Part shown: one piece after another, positions 1-8,085 of the stretch
Layout: the number at the start of each line of letters is the position of its first letter
Numbering within the stretch: position 1 is the first letter of the stretch
Assembly (NCBI GenBank): GCA_020099315.1
Contig: CP083650.1
Coordinates: forward strand, 2,852,001-2,916,000
DNA length: 64,000 nucleotides
Source of the DNA: Citrobacter europaeus
GTDB taxonomy: Bacteria > Pseudomonadota > Gammaproteobacteria > Enterobacterales > Enterobacteriaceae
Direction: 5' to 3'
Made by a program: the position numbers and the translations under genes
Notes under the pieces: model-generated
The model's database searches: none
The model's input: the letters and a program-made list of their open reading frames with translations, nothing else
What the model was told of the DNA's origin: nothing

Positions 1-599
1 GTGGCATCCATCGCATTATTACCTGCTTTCACCTTCAGAGATTGCCCTACCGTCAGTACTGAAATATCAGATACCGGGGTATGCTGTTCTTCACGAGGAG
101 CACGCGGTGCTTTTGCTGCTGGTTTTTCAGCGCGAGGTTTACGCTCAGCGCCTTCTTTACGACGCGGAGCAGGACGCGGCTTACGCTCACGACGCGGTGC
201 GTCTTCTTTTTCACCGGCAGCAGCGGCCGCTTCGCGTTTTTTCGCCTGTTGCTCTGCACGTTGCGCCTGAACGCGGGCTTTAGCTTCTTCGAGCTGTTTG
301 CGGGCATGTTCAACGTGCTGCTCATCCAGCTCACCACAAGGGTTGCCGTCAAGATCGACACGCGTTGCGCCCAATTTTACGCCATACAGATAGCGCCAGC
401 TTGAAGTATAGAGACGTAAGGCAGAGCGGAGCTGCGTCTTGCTGAGGTTCATTTCGCCCTCAACACGCTCTACCAGATCCTGAAAAATGCCAATTTTCAG
501 TGGGCGCGCTTCGCCTTCCGCACTAAAACACTGCGGGAAGCGTTCGGCCAGAAACGCAATGACTTCTTTACTGCTATTCAACTTAGGTTGATTTTCCAT
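1..599 (-). CDS. proQ: RNA chaperone ProQ (3' end cut by window start)
   Basis: ProQ is a FinO-domain RNA-binding protein that stabilises and pairs many sRNAs and mRNAs; it was first known as an effector of the osmolyte transporter ProP. Reading from the ATG at 599, 199 codons are visible. The FinO-like domain covers about residues 1-119, beginning MENQPKLNSSKEVIAFL. A Lys/Arg/Ala-rich linker follows (about 120-180; APRRERKPRPAPRRKE is readable). The start of the C-terminal Tudor-like domain (SVLTVGQALKVKAGNNAMDA) is cut by the window edge. The E. coli protein is about 230 residues, so some 30 are missing. The linker is Arg/Lys-rich, which produces long false open frames on the other strand. 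Identification is by direct similarity to remembered E. coli ProQ and by its position next to msrC. Confidence 0.95.
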   Translation of the reverse strand, partial: MENQPKLNSSKEVIAFLAERFPQCFSAEGEARPLKIGIFQDLVERVEGEMNLSKTQLRSALRLYTSSWRYLYGVKLGATRVDLDGNPCGELDEQHVEHARKQLEEAKARVQAQRAEQQAKKREAAAAAGEKEDAPRRERKPRPAPRRKEGAERKPRAEKPAAKAPRAPREEQHTPVSDISVLTVGQSLKVKAGNNAMDA

Positions 600-695
600 G
601 AAATTTCCTGATTACAACGGACGTAGCCAACAAGCGCAGGCATGAACAGGCGACATTATAATGACGTCATCAGTAATTGCTACGTTATCCGTTGA

Positions 696-1193
696 TTATC
701 CTGCGACGCGCGCAAAGAATTTTTTGTAATCCGTCGTTGCAAGCACGGTTTCAAGCGCTGCCACCAGCGTTCGCAGCCCCTGTTCATCCTCTTCACTGAA
801 GCGGCCAAACGCCGTGCTATCGATATCAAGCACGCCGATCATCTGATTTTCGACGGTGATTGGCAGAACGATTTCTGCATTGCTGGCGGCATCGCATGCG
901 ATGTGCCCGTCAAAAGCATGAACGTCCTCAATGCGCTGCACCTGGTTCTGCGCTACTGCGGTACCACACACCCCGCGCCCTACCGGGATCCGCACACAGG
1001 CGATTTTTCCCTGGAAGGGTCCAAGCACCAGCGTATCGTTTTCGAGTAGATAAAAACCGGCCCAGTTTACTTCTGCAAGACGCTCGTACAACAACGCGCT
1101 GGTATTCGCCAGCGTTGCCAGAAAACTGGTTTCACCTGCCATTAATGCCTGAAAATCACGGTTTAGATCCGTGTATAGCTCTATTTTGTTCAT
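696..1193 (-). CDS. msrC: Free methionine-(R)-sulfoxide reductase (GAF domain)
   Basis: A 165-residue single GAF-domain protein (formerly YebR) that reduces free L-methionine-(R)-sulfoxide with thioredoxin as reductant. The three family cysteines are present at Cys66 (KIACVRI), Cys76 (GRGVCGTAV) and Cys100 (GHIACDAAS). The length matches the E. coli protein, and the ATG at 1193 gives its usual N-terminus, MNKIELYTDLNRDF. It lies upstream of proQ on the same strand with a gap of about 96 bases and is divergent from letA. No operator was recognised in the 128-base divergent gap. Confidence 0.95.
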   Translation of the reverse strand: MNKIELYTDLNRDFQALMAGETSFLATLANTSALLYERLAEVNWAGFYLLENDTLVLGPFQGKIACVRIPVGRGVCGTAVAQNQVQRIEDVHAFDGHIACDAASNAEIVLPITVENQMIGVLDIDSTAFGRFSEEDEQGLRTLVAALETVLATTDYKKFFARVAG

Positions 1194-1321
1194 TATTTAA
1201 TCACTTGGTTGTCTTACCTAAAACTGCAGCCTACTAAAATAAACATTAAATGCGTTAATGCTCAAGATCATTCCCGTCATGAGTTAAGATAACATTACTT
1301 CAACAATTTGATTCGCGATAC

Positions 1322-2605
1322 ATGGCCTTAACGACACCACGCATCACGCCGACTAAAAAAATAGCCATCAGGTCCATTGGTGATGCAATTCCTCGTGCGC
1401 ATTACCATCGCTGCCCTGAATGTGACCTGATCTTTAGCTTGCCTAAAATGCGTTCGCACCAAAGTGCATTTTGCCCACGCTGTCAGGCAAAAATTCGTGA
1501 CGGACGCGACTGGTCATTAACACGGCTGGCGGCAATGGCTTTCACCATGCTGCTGCTGATGCCCTTTGCCTGGGGAGAACCACTCCTGCACATCTATTTA
1601 TTAGGTGTGCGCATTGACGCCAATGTGCTGCAAGGTATCTGGCAAATGACCCGACAAGGTGACCCACTCACCGCATCTTTCGTACTGTTTTGCGTTGCCG
1701 GGGCACCAATCATTCTGGTTACCTCAATCGCTTATCTATGGTTCGGCAATATTCTTGGCATGAACCTGCGCCCGGTGCTGCTGATGCTGGAAAGACTCAA
1801 AGAATGGGTGATGCTTGATATCTATCTGGTTGGTATTGGCGTCGCATCAATCAAAGTTCAGGACTATGCTTTTTTGCAACCTGGTGTGGGGCTGTTTGCT
1901 TTTATTGCGCTGGTGATCCTGAGCATTTTGACGCTGTCGCATCTTAACGTTGAGCAGCTTTGGGACCGTTTCTACCCGCAAAGACCGGCTCGTCGGCCCG
2001 ATGAAAAGCTCCGCGTCTGCCTCGGCTGCCATTTTACAGGTTATCCGGACGCCCGCGGTCGCTGCCCTCGCTGCCATATCCCATTGCGCTGGCGCAGAAA
2101 TCAAAGTATCCAAAAGTGTTGGGCTGCTCTGCTGGCCTCAGTAGTCCTGCTTTTGCCTGCTAATCTGCTGCCCATCTCGGTAATTTATGTCAACGGCGGC
2201 CGACAGGAAGATACGATCCTGTCAGGCATAATGTCACTGGCGAACAGCAACATCGGCGTGGCGGCGATCGTTTTTATCGCCAGTATTCTGGTGCCATTCA
2301 CCAAAGTGATTGTGATGTTTACGTTGCTCATCAGCATCCATTTTAAATGTGAGCAAGGATTGCGTACCCGCATCAAACTGCTGCGTATAGTGACCTGGAT
2401 TGGTCGCTGGTCGATGCTGGATCTGTTTGTTATCGCTTTAACCATGTCGCTGATTAATCGCGATCAGATACTTGCTTTTACTATGGGACCGGCTGCGTTT
2501 TATTTCGGCGCAGCGGTAATATTGACTATTCTTGCTGTGGAATGGCTGGACAGCCGCTTACTTTGGGATGCACATGAGTCAGGAAACGCCCGCTTCGCAG
2601 ACTGA
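1322..2605 (+). CDS. letA: LetA, inner-membrane partner of the LetB lipid-transport tunnel
   Basis: A 427-residue PqiA-family membrane protein (formerly YebS). Two zinc-ribbon modules can be read: Cys31-x2-Cys34 with Cys51-x2-Cys54, and Cys233-x2-Cys236 with Cys248-x2-Cys251. Each precedes a bundle of about four hydrophobic helices, so the protein is an internal duplication. In E. coli, LetA works with the MCE protein LetB in lipid traffic between the inner and outer membranes. The reading frame overlaps letB by 32 bases, indicating co-transcription and probable translational coupling. Length and order equal those of E. coli. The ATG at 1322 is the first in-frame start. Confidence 0.93.
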   Translation: MALTTPRITPTKKIAIRSIGDAIPRAHYHRCPECDLIFSLPKMRSHQSAFCPRCQAKIRDGRDWSLTRLAAMAFTMLLLMPFAWGEPLLHIYLLGVRIDANVLQGIWQMTRQGDPLTASFVLFCVAGAPIILVTSIAYLWFGNILGMNLRPVLLMLERLKEWVMLDIYLVGIGVASIKVQDYAFLQPGVGLFAFIALVILSILTLSHLNVEQLWDRFYPQRPARRPDEKLRVCLGCHFTGYPDARGRCPRCHIPLRWRRNQSIQKCWAALLASVVLLLPANLLPISVIYVNGGRQEDTILSGIMSLANSNIGVAAIVFIASILVPFTKVIVMFTLLISIHFKCEQGLRTRIKLLRIVTWIGRWSMLDLFVIALTMSLINRDQILAFTMGPAAFYFGAAVILTILAVEWLDSRLLWDAHESGNARFAD

Positions 2606-5207
2606 AGCGCAGATTAAAACTAAACGCCGTATTTCTCCGTTCTGGCTGCTGCCGTTCATCGCGCTGATGATTGCAGGATGGCTTATCTGGGGAAGCTATG
2701 AAGATCGCGGTAATACCGTAACCATTGACTTTATGTCTGCGGACGGCATTGTTCCGGGCCGTACTCCCGTTCGTTATCAGGGCGTTGAAGTGGGCACGGT
2801 GCAGGATATCAACCTCAGCAAAGATCTGCGCAAAATTGAAGTCCGCGTCAGCATCAAATCGACCATGAAAGATGCTCTGCGCAAAGATACCCAGTTCTGG
2901 CTGGTCACGCCAAAAGCGTCACTGGCCGGGGTTTCTGGTCTGGATGCGTTGGTTGGCGGCAACTATATCGGCATGATGCCCGGAACCGGCGAGCCGGAAG
3001 ATCATTTCGTCGCCCTCGATACGCAACCTAAATATCGCCTGGATAATGGCGATTTGATGCTGCATCTGCGGGCCCCTGACCTCGGATCGCTCAATAGCGG
3101 TTCGCTGGTTTATTTCCGTAAGATTCCGGTGGGTCGGGTGTATGACTACACCATCAACCCAAATCATCAGGGCGTAACCATCGACGTGCTGATCGAACGT
3201 CGCTTTACTAATCTGGTGAAAAAAGGCAGCCGTTTCTGGAACGTGTCCGGCGTAAATGCCGATGTCAGCCTCAGCGGAGCGAAGATCAAGCTCGAGAGTC
3301 TGGCGGCGCTGGTCAATGGAGCCATTGCTTTTGATTCGCCTGAAGACTCAAAACCCGCGGTGGCCGATGACACGTTTGGTTTATATCAGGATCTCGCGCA
3401 TAGCCAGCGCGGGGTGATCGTCAAACTTGATTTACCCAGCGGCGACGGACTCAAGGCTGGTTCAACGTCGCTGATGTATCAAGGATTAGAAGTCGGTCAA
3501 CTGACCAAACTGGATTTAAATCCAGGCGGTAAAGTCACCGGCGAAATGACGGTTGATCCCAGTGTCGTAACGCTGCTGCGTGACAACACGCGGATTGAAT
3601 TACACAGCCCTAAATTGTCGTTAAGCGATGCAAATATCAGTTCGCTACTGACGGGGAAAACTTTCGAGCTGGTACCCGGCGAGGGAGAGCCGCGTAGCCA
3701 GTTTGCCGTGATCCCCGCTGAGAAGTCTTTATTGCACGATCCGGGCGTCATGACGTTTACGCTGACCGCGCCGGAGAGTTACGGTATTGATGCTGGCCAG
3801 CCGCTGATTCTCCACGGCGTACAGGTCGGTCAGGTGATTGAGCGCACGCTTTCCAGCAAAGGCGTCTCATTTACCGTTGCCGTTGAACCACAGCATCGTG
3901 CCCTGGTGCAAGGTGACAGTAAGTTCGTGGTCAACAGCCGTGTGGATGTCAAAGTAGGGCTTGATGGCGTTGAATTCCTTGGCGCCAGCGCCAGTGAGTG
4001 GCTCAGCGGCGGCATTCGCATTTTACCCGGTACCAAAGGTGAAATGAAAAAAAGCTACCCGCTGTATGCTAACCTGGAAAAAGCGATTGAAAACAGCCTG
4101 AGCGATCTGCCGACCACCACGGTCAGCCTGAGCGCCGAAACGTTACCTGATGTGCAGGCTGGTTCGGTGGTGCTCTATCGCAAATTCGAAGTCGGTGAAG
4201 TGATCAGCGTTCGTCCACGCGCCGATGCATTTGATATCGATCTGCATATCAAACCGGAATATCGCAATCTGTTGACCAGCAACAGCGTATTCTGGGCCGA
4301 AGGCGGGGCAAAGGTTCAGCTTAACGGCAGCGGTTTGACCGTACAGGCATCTCCCCTTTCGCGGGCGCTTAAGGGCGCGATTAGCTTCGATAACCTGAGC
4401 GGCGCCAGCGCCAGCCAACGCAAAGGCGACAAGCGTATTCTGTATGCTTCCGAAACCGCCGCGCGCGCAGTGGGCGGCCAGATTACCCTGCACGCGTTCG
4501 ACGCTGGTAAACTCGCTGCCGGCATGCCAATTCGCTACCTGGGAATCGATATCGGCCAGATCCAGACGCTTGAGCTGATCACCGCCCGTAACGAAGTTCA
4601 GGCAAAAGCGGTTCTGTATCCGGAATACGTGCAAAACTTTGCCCGAAGCGGTACCCGTTTCTCCGTGATCACACCGCAAATTTCGGCGGCAGGCGTAGAG
4701 CATCTGGATACGATCTTACAGCCGTATATTAACGTTGAACCAGGACGCGGTAACCCGCGCCGTGATTTTGAGCTGCAGGAAGCCACTATCACCGACTCTC
4801 GTTACCTCGATGGTTTGAGCATTGTGGTGGAAGCGCCGGAAGCAGGTTCGCTGAATATCGGTACGCCAGTCCTGTTCAGAGGCATTGAAGTGGGTACCGT
4901 CACCGGGTTGACGCTGGGCTCGCTTTCTGACCGCGTGATGGTTGCCATGCGCATTAGCCAGCGCTATCAGCATCTGGTGCGCAACAACTCCGTGTTCTGG
5001 CTGGCATCCGGATACAATCTCGACTTTGGTTTGACTGGCGGCGTTGTGAAGACCGGTACCTTCAATCAGTTCATCCGCGGTGGTATCGCCTTCGCTACGC
5101 CGCCGGGTACGCCACTGGCCCCGAAAGCGCAGGCCGGTAAACACTTCCTGCTACTCGAAAGCGAACCAAAAGAGTGGCGTGAATGGGGCACCGCCCTGCC
5201 ACGTTAA
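2574..5207 (+). CDS. letB: LetB, seven-MCE-domain periplasmic lipid-transport tunnel
   Basis: LetB (YebT) builds a stack of seven MCE-domain hexameric rings that spans the periplasm and conducts lipids. The open frame begins at 2532, but ATG 2574 (MSQETPASQTEAQ) gives the family length of 877 residues. ATG 2568, two codons upstream, is an alternative. After a short cytoplasmic tail there is one membrane helix (about residues 25-45), then seven repeats. Each repeat shows the MCE signature of a short hydrophobic strand followed by 'G..V.Y.G..VG.V' (for example VRYQGVEVGTVQDI, MYQGLEVGQLTKL and LFRGIEVGTVTGL). The start overlaps the end of letA. A perfect 12-bp hairpin lies just after the stop codon. 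Confidence 0.95.
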   Translation: MSQETPASQTEAQIKTKRRISPFWLLPFIALMIAGWLIWGSYEDRGNTVTIDFMSADGIVPGRTPVRYQGVEVGTVQDINLSKDLRKIEVRVSIKSTMKDALRKDTQFWLVTPKASLAGVSGLDALVGGNYIGMMPGTGEPEDHFVALDTQPKYRLDNGDLMLHLRAPDLGSLNSGSLVYFRKIPVGRVYDYTINPNHQGVTIDVLIERRFTNLVKKGSRFWNVSGVNADVSLSGAKIKLESLAALVNGAIAFDSPEDSKPAVADDTFGLYQDLAHSQRGVIVKLDLPSGDGLKAGSTSLMYQGLEVGQLTKLDLNPGGKVTGEMTVDPSVVTLLRDNTRIELHSPKLSLSDANISSLLTGKTFELVPGEGEPRSQFAVIPAEKSLLHDPGVMTFTLTAPESYGIDAGQPLILHGVQVGQVIERTLSSKGVSFTVAVEPQHRALVQGDSKFVVNSRVDVKVGLDGVEFLGASASEWLSGGIRILPGTKGEMKKSYPLYANLEKAIENSLSDLPTTTVSLSAETLPDVQAGSVVLYRKFEVGEVISVRPRADAFDIDLHIKPEYRNLLTSNSVFWAEGGAKVQLNGSGLTVQASPLSRALKGAISFDNLSGASASQRKGDKRILYASETAARAVGGQITLHAFDAGKLAAGMPIRYLGIDIGQIQTLELITARNEVQAKAVLYPEYVQNFARSGTRFSVITPQISAAGVEHLDTILQPYINVEPGRGNPRRDFELQEATITDSRYLDGLSIVVEAPEAGSLNIGTPVLFRGIEVGTVTGLTLGSLSDRVMVAMRISQRYQHLVRNNSVFWLASGYNLDFGLTGGVVKTGTFNQFIRGGIAFATPPGTPLAPKAQAGKHFLLLESEPKEWREWGTALPR

Positions 5208-5214
5208 TGTATCC

Positions 5215-5248
5215 ACTGCTCCGGCGCGAGTACGTACGCCGGAGCAGT
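5215..5248 (+). terminator. Hairpin after letB
   Basis: ACTGCTCCGGCG and CGCCGGAGCAGT form a perfect 12-bp stem around a 10-base loop, 8 bases past the letB stop. No clean U-run follows (TATGCTACACT), so it may act as an RNA 3'-end stabiliser or a weak terminator. The TATGCT that follows could be a -10 element for rsmF. Confidence 0.5.
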
Positions 5249-5289
5249 TATGCTACACTGCGCACCTGTTTTTTTGCCGGTGGTACCAA

Positions 5290-6711
5290 GTGGCTTATTT
5301 TCCCGACGCCTTTCTGACGCAAATGCGTGAAGCAATGCCTTCCACGCTCTCATTCGATGATTTTCTCGCTGCCTGCCAGCGCCCGCTGCGCCGCAGTATC
5401 CGCGTCAATACGCTGAAAATCTCCGTTGTTGACTTCCTCACTCTGACTGCGCCTTACAACTGGTCACTCACTCCAATTCCCTGGTGTGCAGAAGGCTTCT
5501 GGATCGAACGCGATGATGAGGAGTCAGTGCCTCTTGGCAGCACCGCGGAACATTTGAGCGGTCTGTTTTATATTCAGGAAGCCAGCTCGATGCTGCCGGT
5601 CGCCGCGCTGTTTGCCGAAGGCAATACCCCGGAACGCGTAATGGATGTTGCGGCTGCCCCCGGCTCCAAAACCACACAAATTGCTGCGAAAATGAATAAT
5701 CAGGGCACGATTCTGGCGAATGAGTTTTCCGCCAGTCGTGTCAAAGTCTTGCACGCCAACATCAGCCGTTGCGGGATAGCCAATGTCGCGCTCACCCATT
5801 TTGACGGACGGGTATTTGGCGCAGCATTACCAGAAGCCTTCGATGCCATTTTGCTGGACGCCCCATGTTCCGGTGAAGGCGTGGTGCGTAAAGACCCCGA
5901 TGCGCTAAAAAACTGGTCGCCAGAAAGTAATCTGCAAATCGCCGAGACCCAGCGCGAACTGCTCGACAGCGCCTTTCATGCCCTGCGTCCCGGTGGCACG
6001 ATGGTTTACTCGACCTGCACGCTGAATCGTGACGAAAATGAAAACATCATGCAATGGTTGATTGAGTCCTACCCGGATGCCGTCGAGTTTTTACCGTTGG
6101 GCGATTTATTCCCGGAGGCCGAACGCGCCCTGACGCCGGAAGGATTCCTGCATGTATTCCCGCAGATCTACGATTGTGAAGGTTTCTTCGTTGCGCGTTT
6201 GCGCAAAACGGCCTCCATTCCTGCGTTACCCGCGCCGAAATACAAAGTCGGTAACTTCCCGTTCACTCCGCTAAAAGGACGTGAATCTGCCCTTATCACT
6301 GAGGCTGCTAACGCCTGTGGATTGCAGTGGGAAGATAGTCTGCGCCTGTGGCAGCGTGATAAAGAAATTTGGCTGTTTCCAACCGAGATTGAACCCCTGA
6401 TTGGCAAAGTTCGTTTTTCCCGACTCGGTGTCAAACTGGCTGAAACGCACAATAAAGGATACCGCTGGCAGCATGAGGCCGTAATTGCTCTTGCCAACCC
6501 AAATCACAGCCATGCGTTTGAACTGACCCTTGCCGAAGCCGAAGAGTGGTACCGTGGCCGGGATATCTACCCACAAACCGCGCCGACCACCGATGATGTA
6601 CTGGTTACGTTCCAGCATCAGCCGCTCGGCCTGGCAAAGCGTATTGGTTCGCGATTAAAGAATAGCTATCCACGCGATCTTGTCCGGGATGGCAAACTCT
6701 TTACAGGATAA
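5290..6711 (+). CDS. rsmF: 16S rRNA m5C1407 methyltransferase RsmF
   Basis: An SAM-dependent RNA cytosine-5 methyltransferase of the NOL1/NOP2/Sun family (formerly YebU) that methylates C1407 of 16S rRNA. The SAM motif is VMDVAAAPGSKTTQ. The motif IV cysteine is in LLDAPCSGEGVVRKD, and the catalytic motif VI cysteine is in MVYSTCTLNRDENE. A C-terminal PUA-like region ends IGSRLKNSYPRDLVRDGKLF. The open frame extends upstream to 5080 inside letB. The conserved N-terminus YFPDAFLTQMREAMPS has no ATG before it, so the GTG at 5290 is the best start (473 residues; E. coli has about 479). The predicted protein therefore lacks a few residues found in E. coli. The next in-frame ATG (about 5323) would remove conserved residues. 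Confidence 0.93.
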   Translation: MAYFPDAFLTQMREAMPSTLSFDDFLAACQRPLRRSIRVNTLKISVVDFLTLTAPYNWSLTPIPWCAEGFWIERDDEESVPLGSTAEHLSGLFYIQEASSMLPVAALFAEGNTPERVMDVAAAPGSKTTQIAAKMNNQGTILANEFSASRVKVLHANISRCGIANVALTHFDGRVFGAALPEAFDAILLDAPCSGEGVVRKDPDALKNWSPESNLQIAETQRELLDSAFHALRPGGTMVYSTCTLNRDENENIMQWLIESYPDAVEFLPLGDLFPEAERALTPEGFLHVFPQIYDCEGFFVARLRKTASIPALPAPKYKVGNFPFTPLKGRESALITEAANACGLQWEDSLRLWQRDKEIWLFPTEIEPLIGKVRFSRLGVKLAETHNKGYRWQHEAVIALANPNHSHAFELTLAEAEEWYRGRDIYPQTAPTTDDVLVTFQHQPLGLAKRIGSRLKNSYPRDLVRDGKLFTG

Positions 6712-6811
6712 CGCACGTTTTTACTGGCGCTTTTGCTAACGTTGGCTACGCTGAAAAATGGACGCCCTAACTGGTCGTACCACAACCAGCAAATAAACGG
6801 AGAGCACGATG

Positions 6812-7048
6812 ATGAAAACCAGTGTGCGCATTGGCGCTTTTGAAATCGACGACGCCGAATTACATGGCGAATCGCCAGGGGATCGAACGTTAACCATTCC
6901 GTGTAAATCCGATCCGGATTTATGTATGCAACTGGACGCCTGGGATGCCGACACCAGCGTCCCGGCCCTTCTTAACGGAGAACATTCGGTTCTATTTCGC
7001 GAGCACTACGATCGTAAGTCAGATGCCTGGATCATGCGCCTTGCCTGA
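6812..7048 (+). CDS. yebV: YebV, small conserved protein of unknown function
   Basis: A 78-residue acidic soluble protein (MKTSVRIGAFEIDDAEL...) that matches E. coli YebV over its whole length. Two ATGs in tandem (6809 and 6812) can both be served by the GGAGAG ribosome site. The second gives the usual family length. No domain or function is recognised. A promoter-like CTACGCT lies upstream (about 6747) and resembles sigmaS -10 elements, but this is only suggestive. A strong intrinsic terminator follows 9 bases after the stop. Confidence 0.85.
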   Translation: MKTSVRIGAFEIDDAELHGESPGDRTLTIPCKSDPDLCMQLDAWDADTSVPALLNGEHSVLFREHYDRKSDAWIMRLA

Positions 7049-7057
7049 TTCAAAAAG

Positions 7058-7082
7058 AACCCGTCGCCAGACGGGTTATTTC
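7058..7082 (+). terminator. Intrinsic terminator of yebV
   Basis: AACCCGTC-GCCA-GACGGGTT followed by ATTTCC: an 8-bp stem with a four-base loop and a short T-rich tail, directly after yebV. Confidence 0.75.
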
Positions 7083-7150
7083 CTGGTTAATTTCCCTCAT
7101 CTATCAACATCTTCTACACTACAGGTATGGCTTTACCCTTTGAGGATGGA

Positions 7151-7342
7151 ATGTTCACGCTGGTTCTTTTTGTGTGCTACCTGGGCGGCGGTTGTGAAGA
7201 TATCGTTGTTGATGTCTACAAAACCGAGCAGCAGTGCCTGATATCGATGGACGATCAGCGTATTCGTAACGGCGGATGTTTACCCGCGGATGACTATATC
7301 GACAGCTTCTGGCGTCCGGCCCAGGAGTACAGCGATTTTTGA
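7151..7342 (+). CDS. yebW: YebW, small conserved protein of unknown function
   Basis: A 63-residue protein beginning MFTLVLFVCYLGGGCED, equal in length to E. coli YebW. The longer open frame starts at 7127, but a GAGG five bases before ATG 7151 supports the shorter form. Four cysteines lie at CYLGGGC, QQC and GGC. The hydrophobic N-terminus could be a membrane or export segment. A CTACACT (7114-7120) resembles a sigmaS -10 element, but its distance to the start is short. The stop is immediately followed by the convergent pphA stop, with no gap. Function is unknown. Confidence 0.8.
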   Translation: MFTLVLFVCYLGGGCEDIVVDVYKTEQQCLISMDDQRIRNGGCLPADDYIDSFWRPAQEYSDF

Positions 7343-7984
7343 TTATTGCAGTTGCACCAGCGTTAACTCGCCTCCAAATACCGCTCCGGTATCAATATAG
7401 TGCAGATTCTCGTGATCCAACCGTTGGCGCAATGGCGTGTGACCAAACCAAAAGTGATCCGCGCCGCGAATGCCGTTGCCTTTATTCATTAGCCTTGAGC
7501 GATCCCACAGCACCCGCTGTAAATCGATATCTTTTTGCCACTGATAATCATCATCAGGGTAATCTGCGTGGGCAATGACATGAATGCCATTGCTGCAACG
7601 CAGCTCCAGAATCCAGGGTAATTGCTGACATTCTTCAAGAGCGAATTTTGCCGCTGGCTGCTCCGCCTGTGCAAACCACGAACCGCCATTCATATACCAC
7701 AGCGATTGCTCCCCTGTTGCCAGCGCATCCAACCCCATTTGTTCATGATTCCCTCTGACCGCGACAATCCAGCTTTTACGCAGTAATTTCAGGCAGCGCA
7801 AACTGTCAGGCCCGCGATCGATAACATCTCCCACTGAAACCAGCAGGTCCTGCCACGGATCAAAATGACAGTGGCGCAATTTAGCCATCAATAATGAGAA
7901 GCAACCGTGGATGTCCCCGACCACCCAGACGTGACGCCAGCGCGTCGCTTCCACTCTCTGATAGGCATTGTCAGGCAGTCCCAT
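7343..7984 (-). CDS. pphA: Serine/threonine (PPP-type) protein phosphatase PphA
   Basis: A metallophosphoesterase of the lambda-phosphatase type, called PrpA/PphA in E. coli, that dephosphorylates Ser/Thr and Tyr residues and has been linked to the response to misfolded proteins. The three metal-site motifs are clear: GDIHGC, GDVIDRGPDS and RGNHEQM. A later histidine (VIAHADYPDD) and FGHTPLR complete the site. The open frame starts at 8002. ATG 7984 has a near-perfect AGGAGG four bases upstream and gives 213 residues, close to the E. coli length, so it is preferred. It is convergent and abutting with yebW. Upstream lies the accessory island. Confidence 0.92.
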   Translation of the reverse strand: MGLPDNAYQRVEATRWRHVWVVGDIHGCFSLLMAKLRHCHFDPWQDLLVSVGDVIDRGPDSLRCLKLLRKSWIVAVRGNHEQMGLDALATGEQSLWYMNGGSWFAQAEQPAAKFALEECQQLPWILELRCSNGIHVIAHADYPDDDYQWQKDIDLQRVLWDRSRLMNKGNGIRGADHFWFGHTPLRQRLDHENLHYIDTGAVFGGELTLVQLQ

Positions 7985-8085
7985 TTGACCTCCTGTACAC
8001 AAATATTGCCCTGTTCTTAATTAAACCTTAGCAGTAAAAAACAGAATGACCGAACCAGACGTCGTGGCCCTACGCTATCCGCGCG

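Noticed and set aside
53..404. Open frames in both directions rich in Arg, Phe or Lys
   Set aside because: They are shadows of the Arg/Lys/Ala-rich linker of proQ, which is the true frame.
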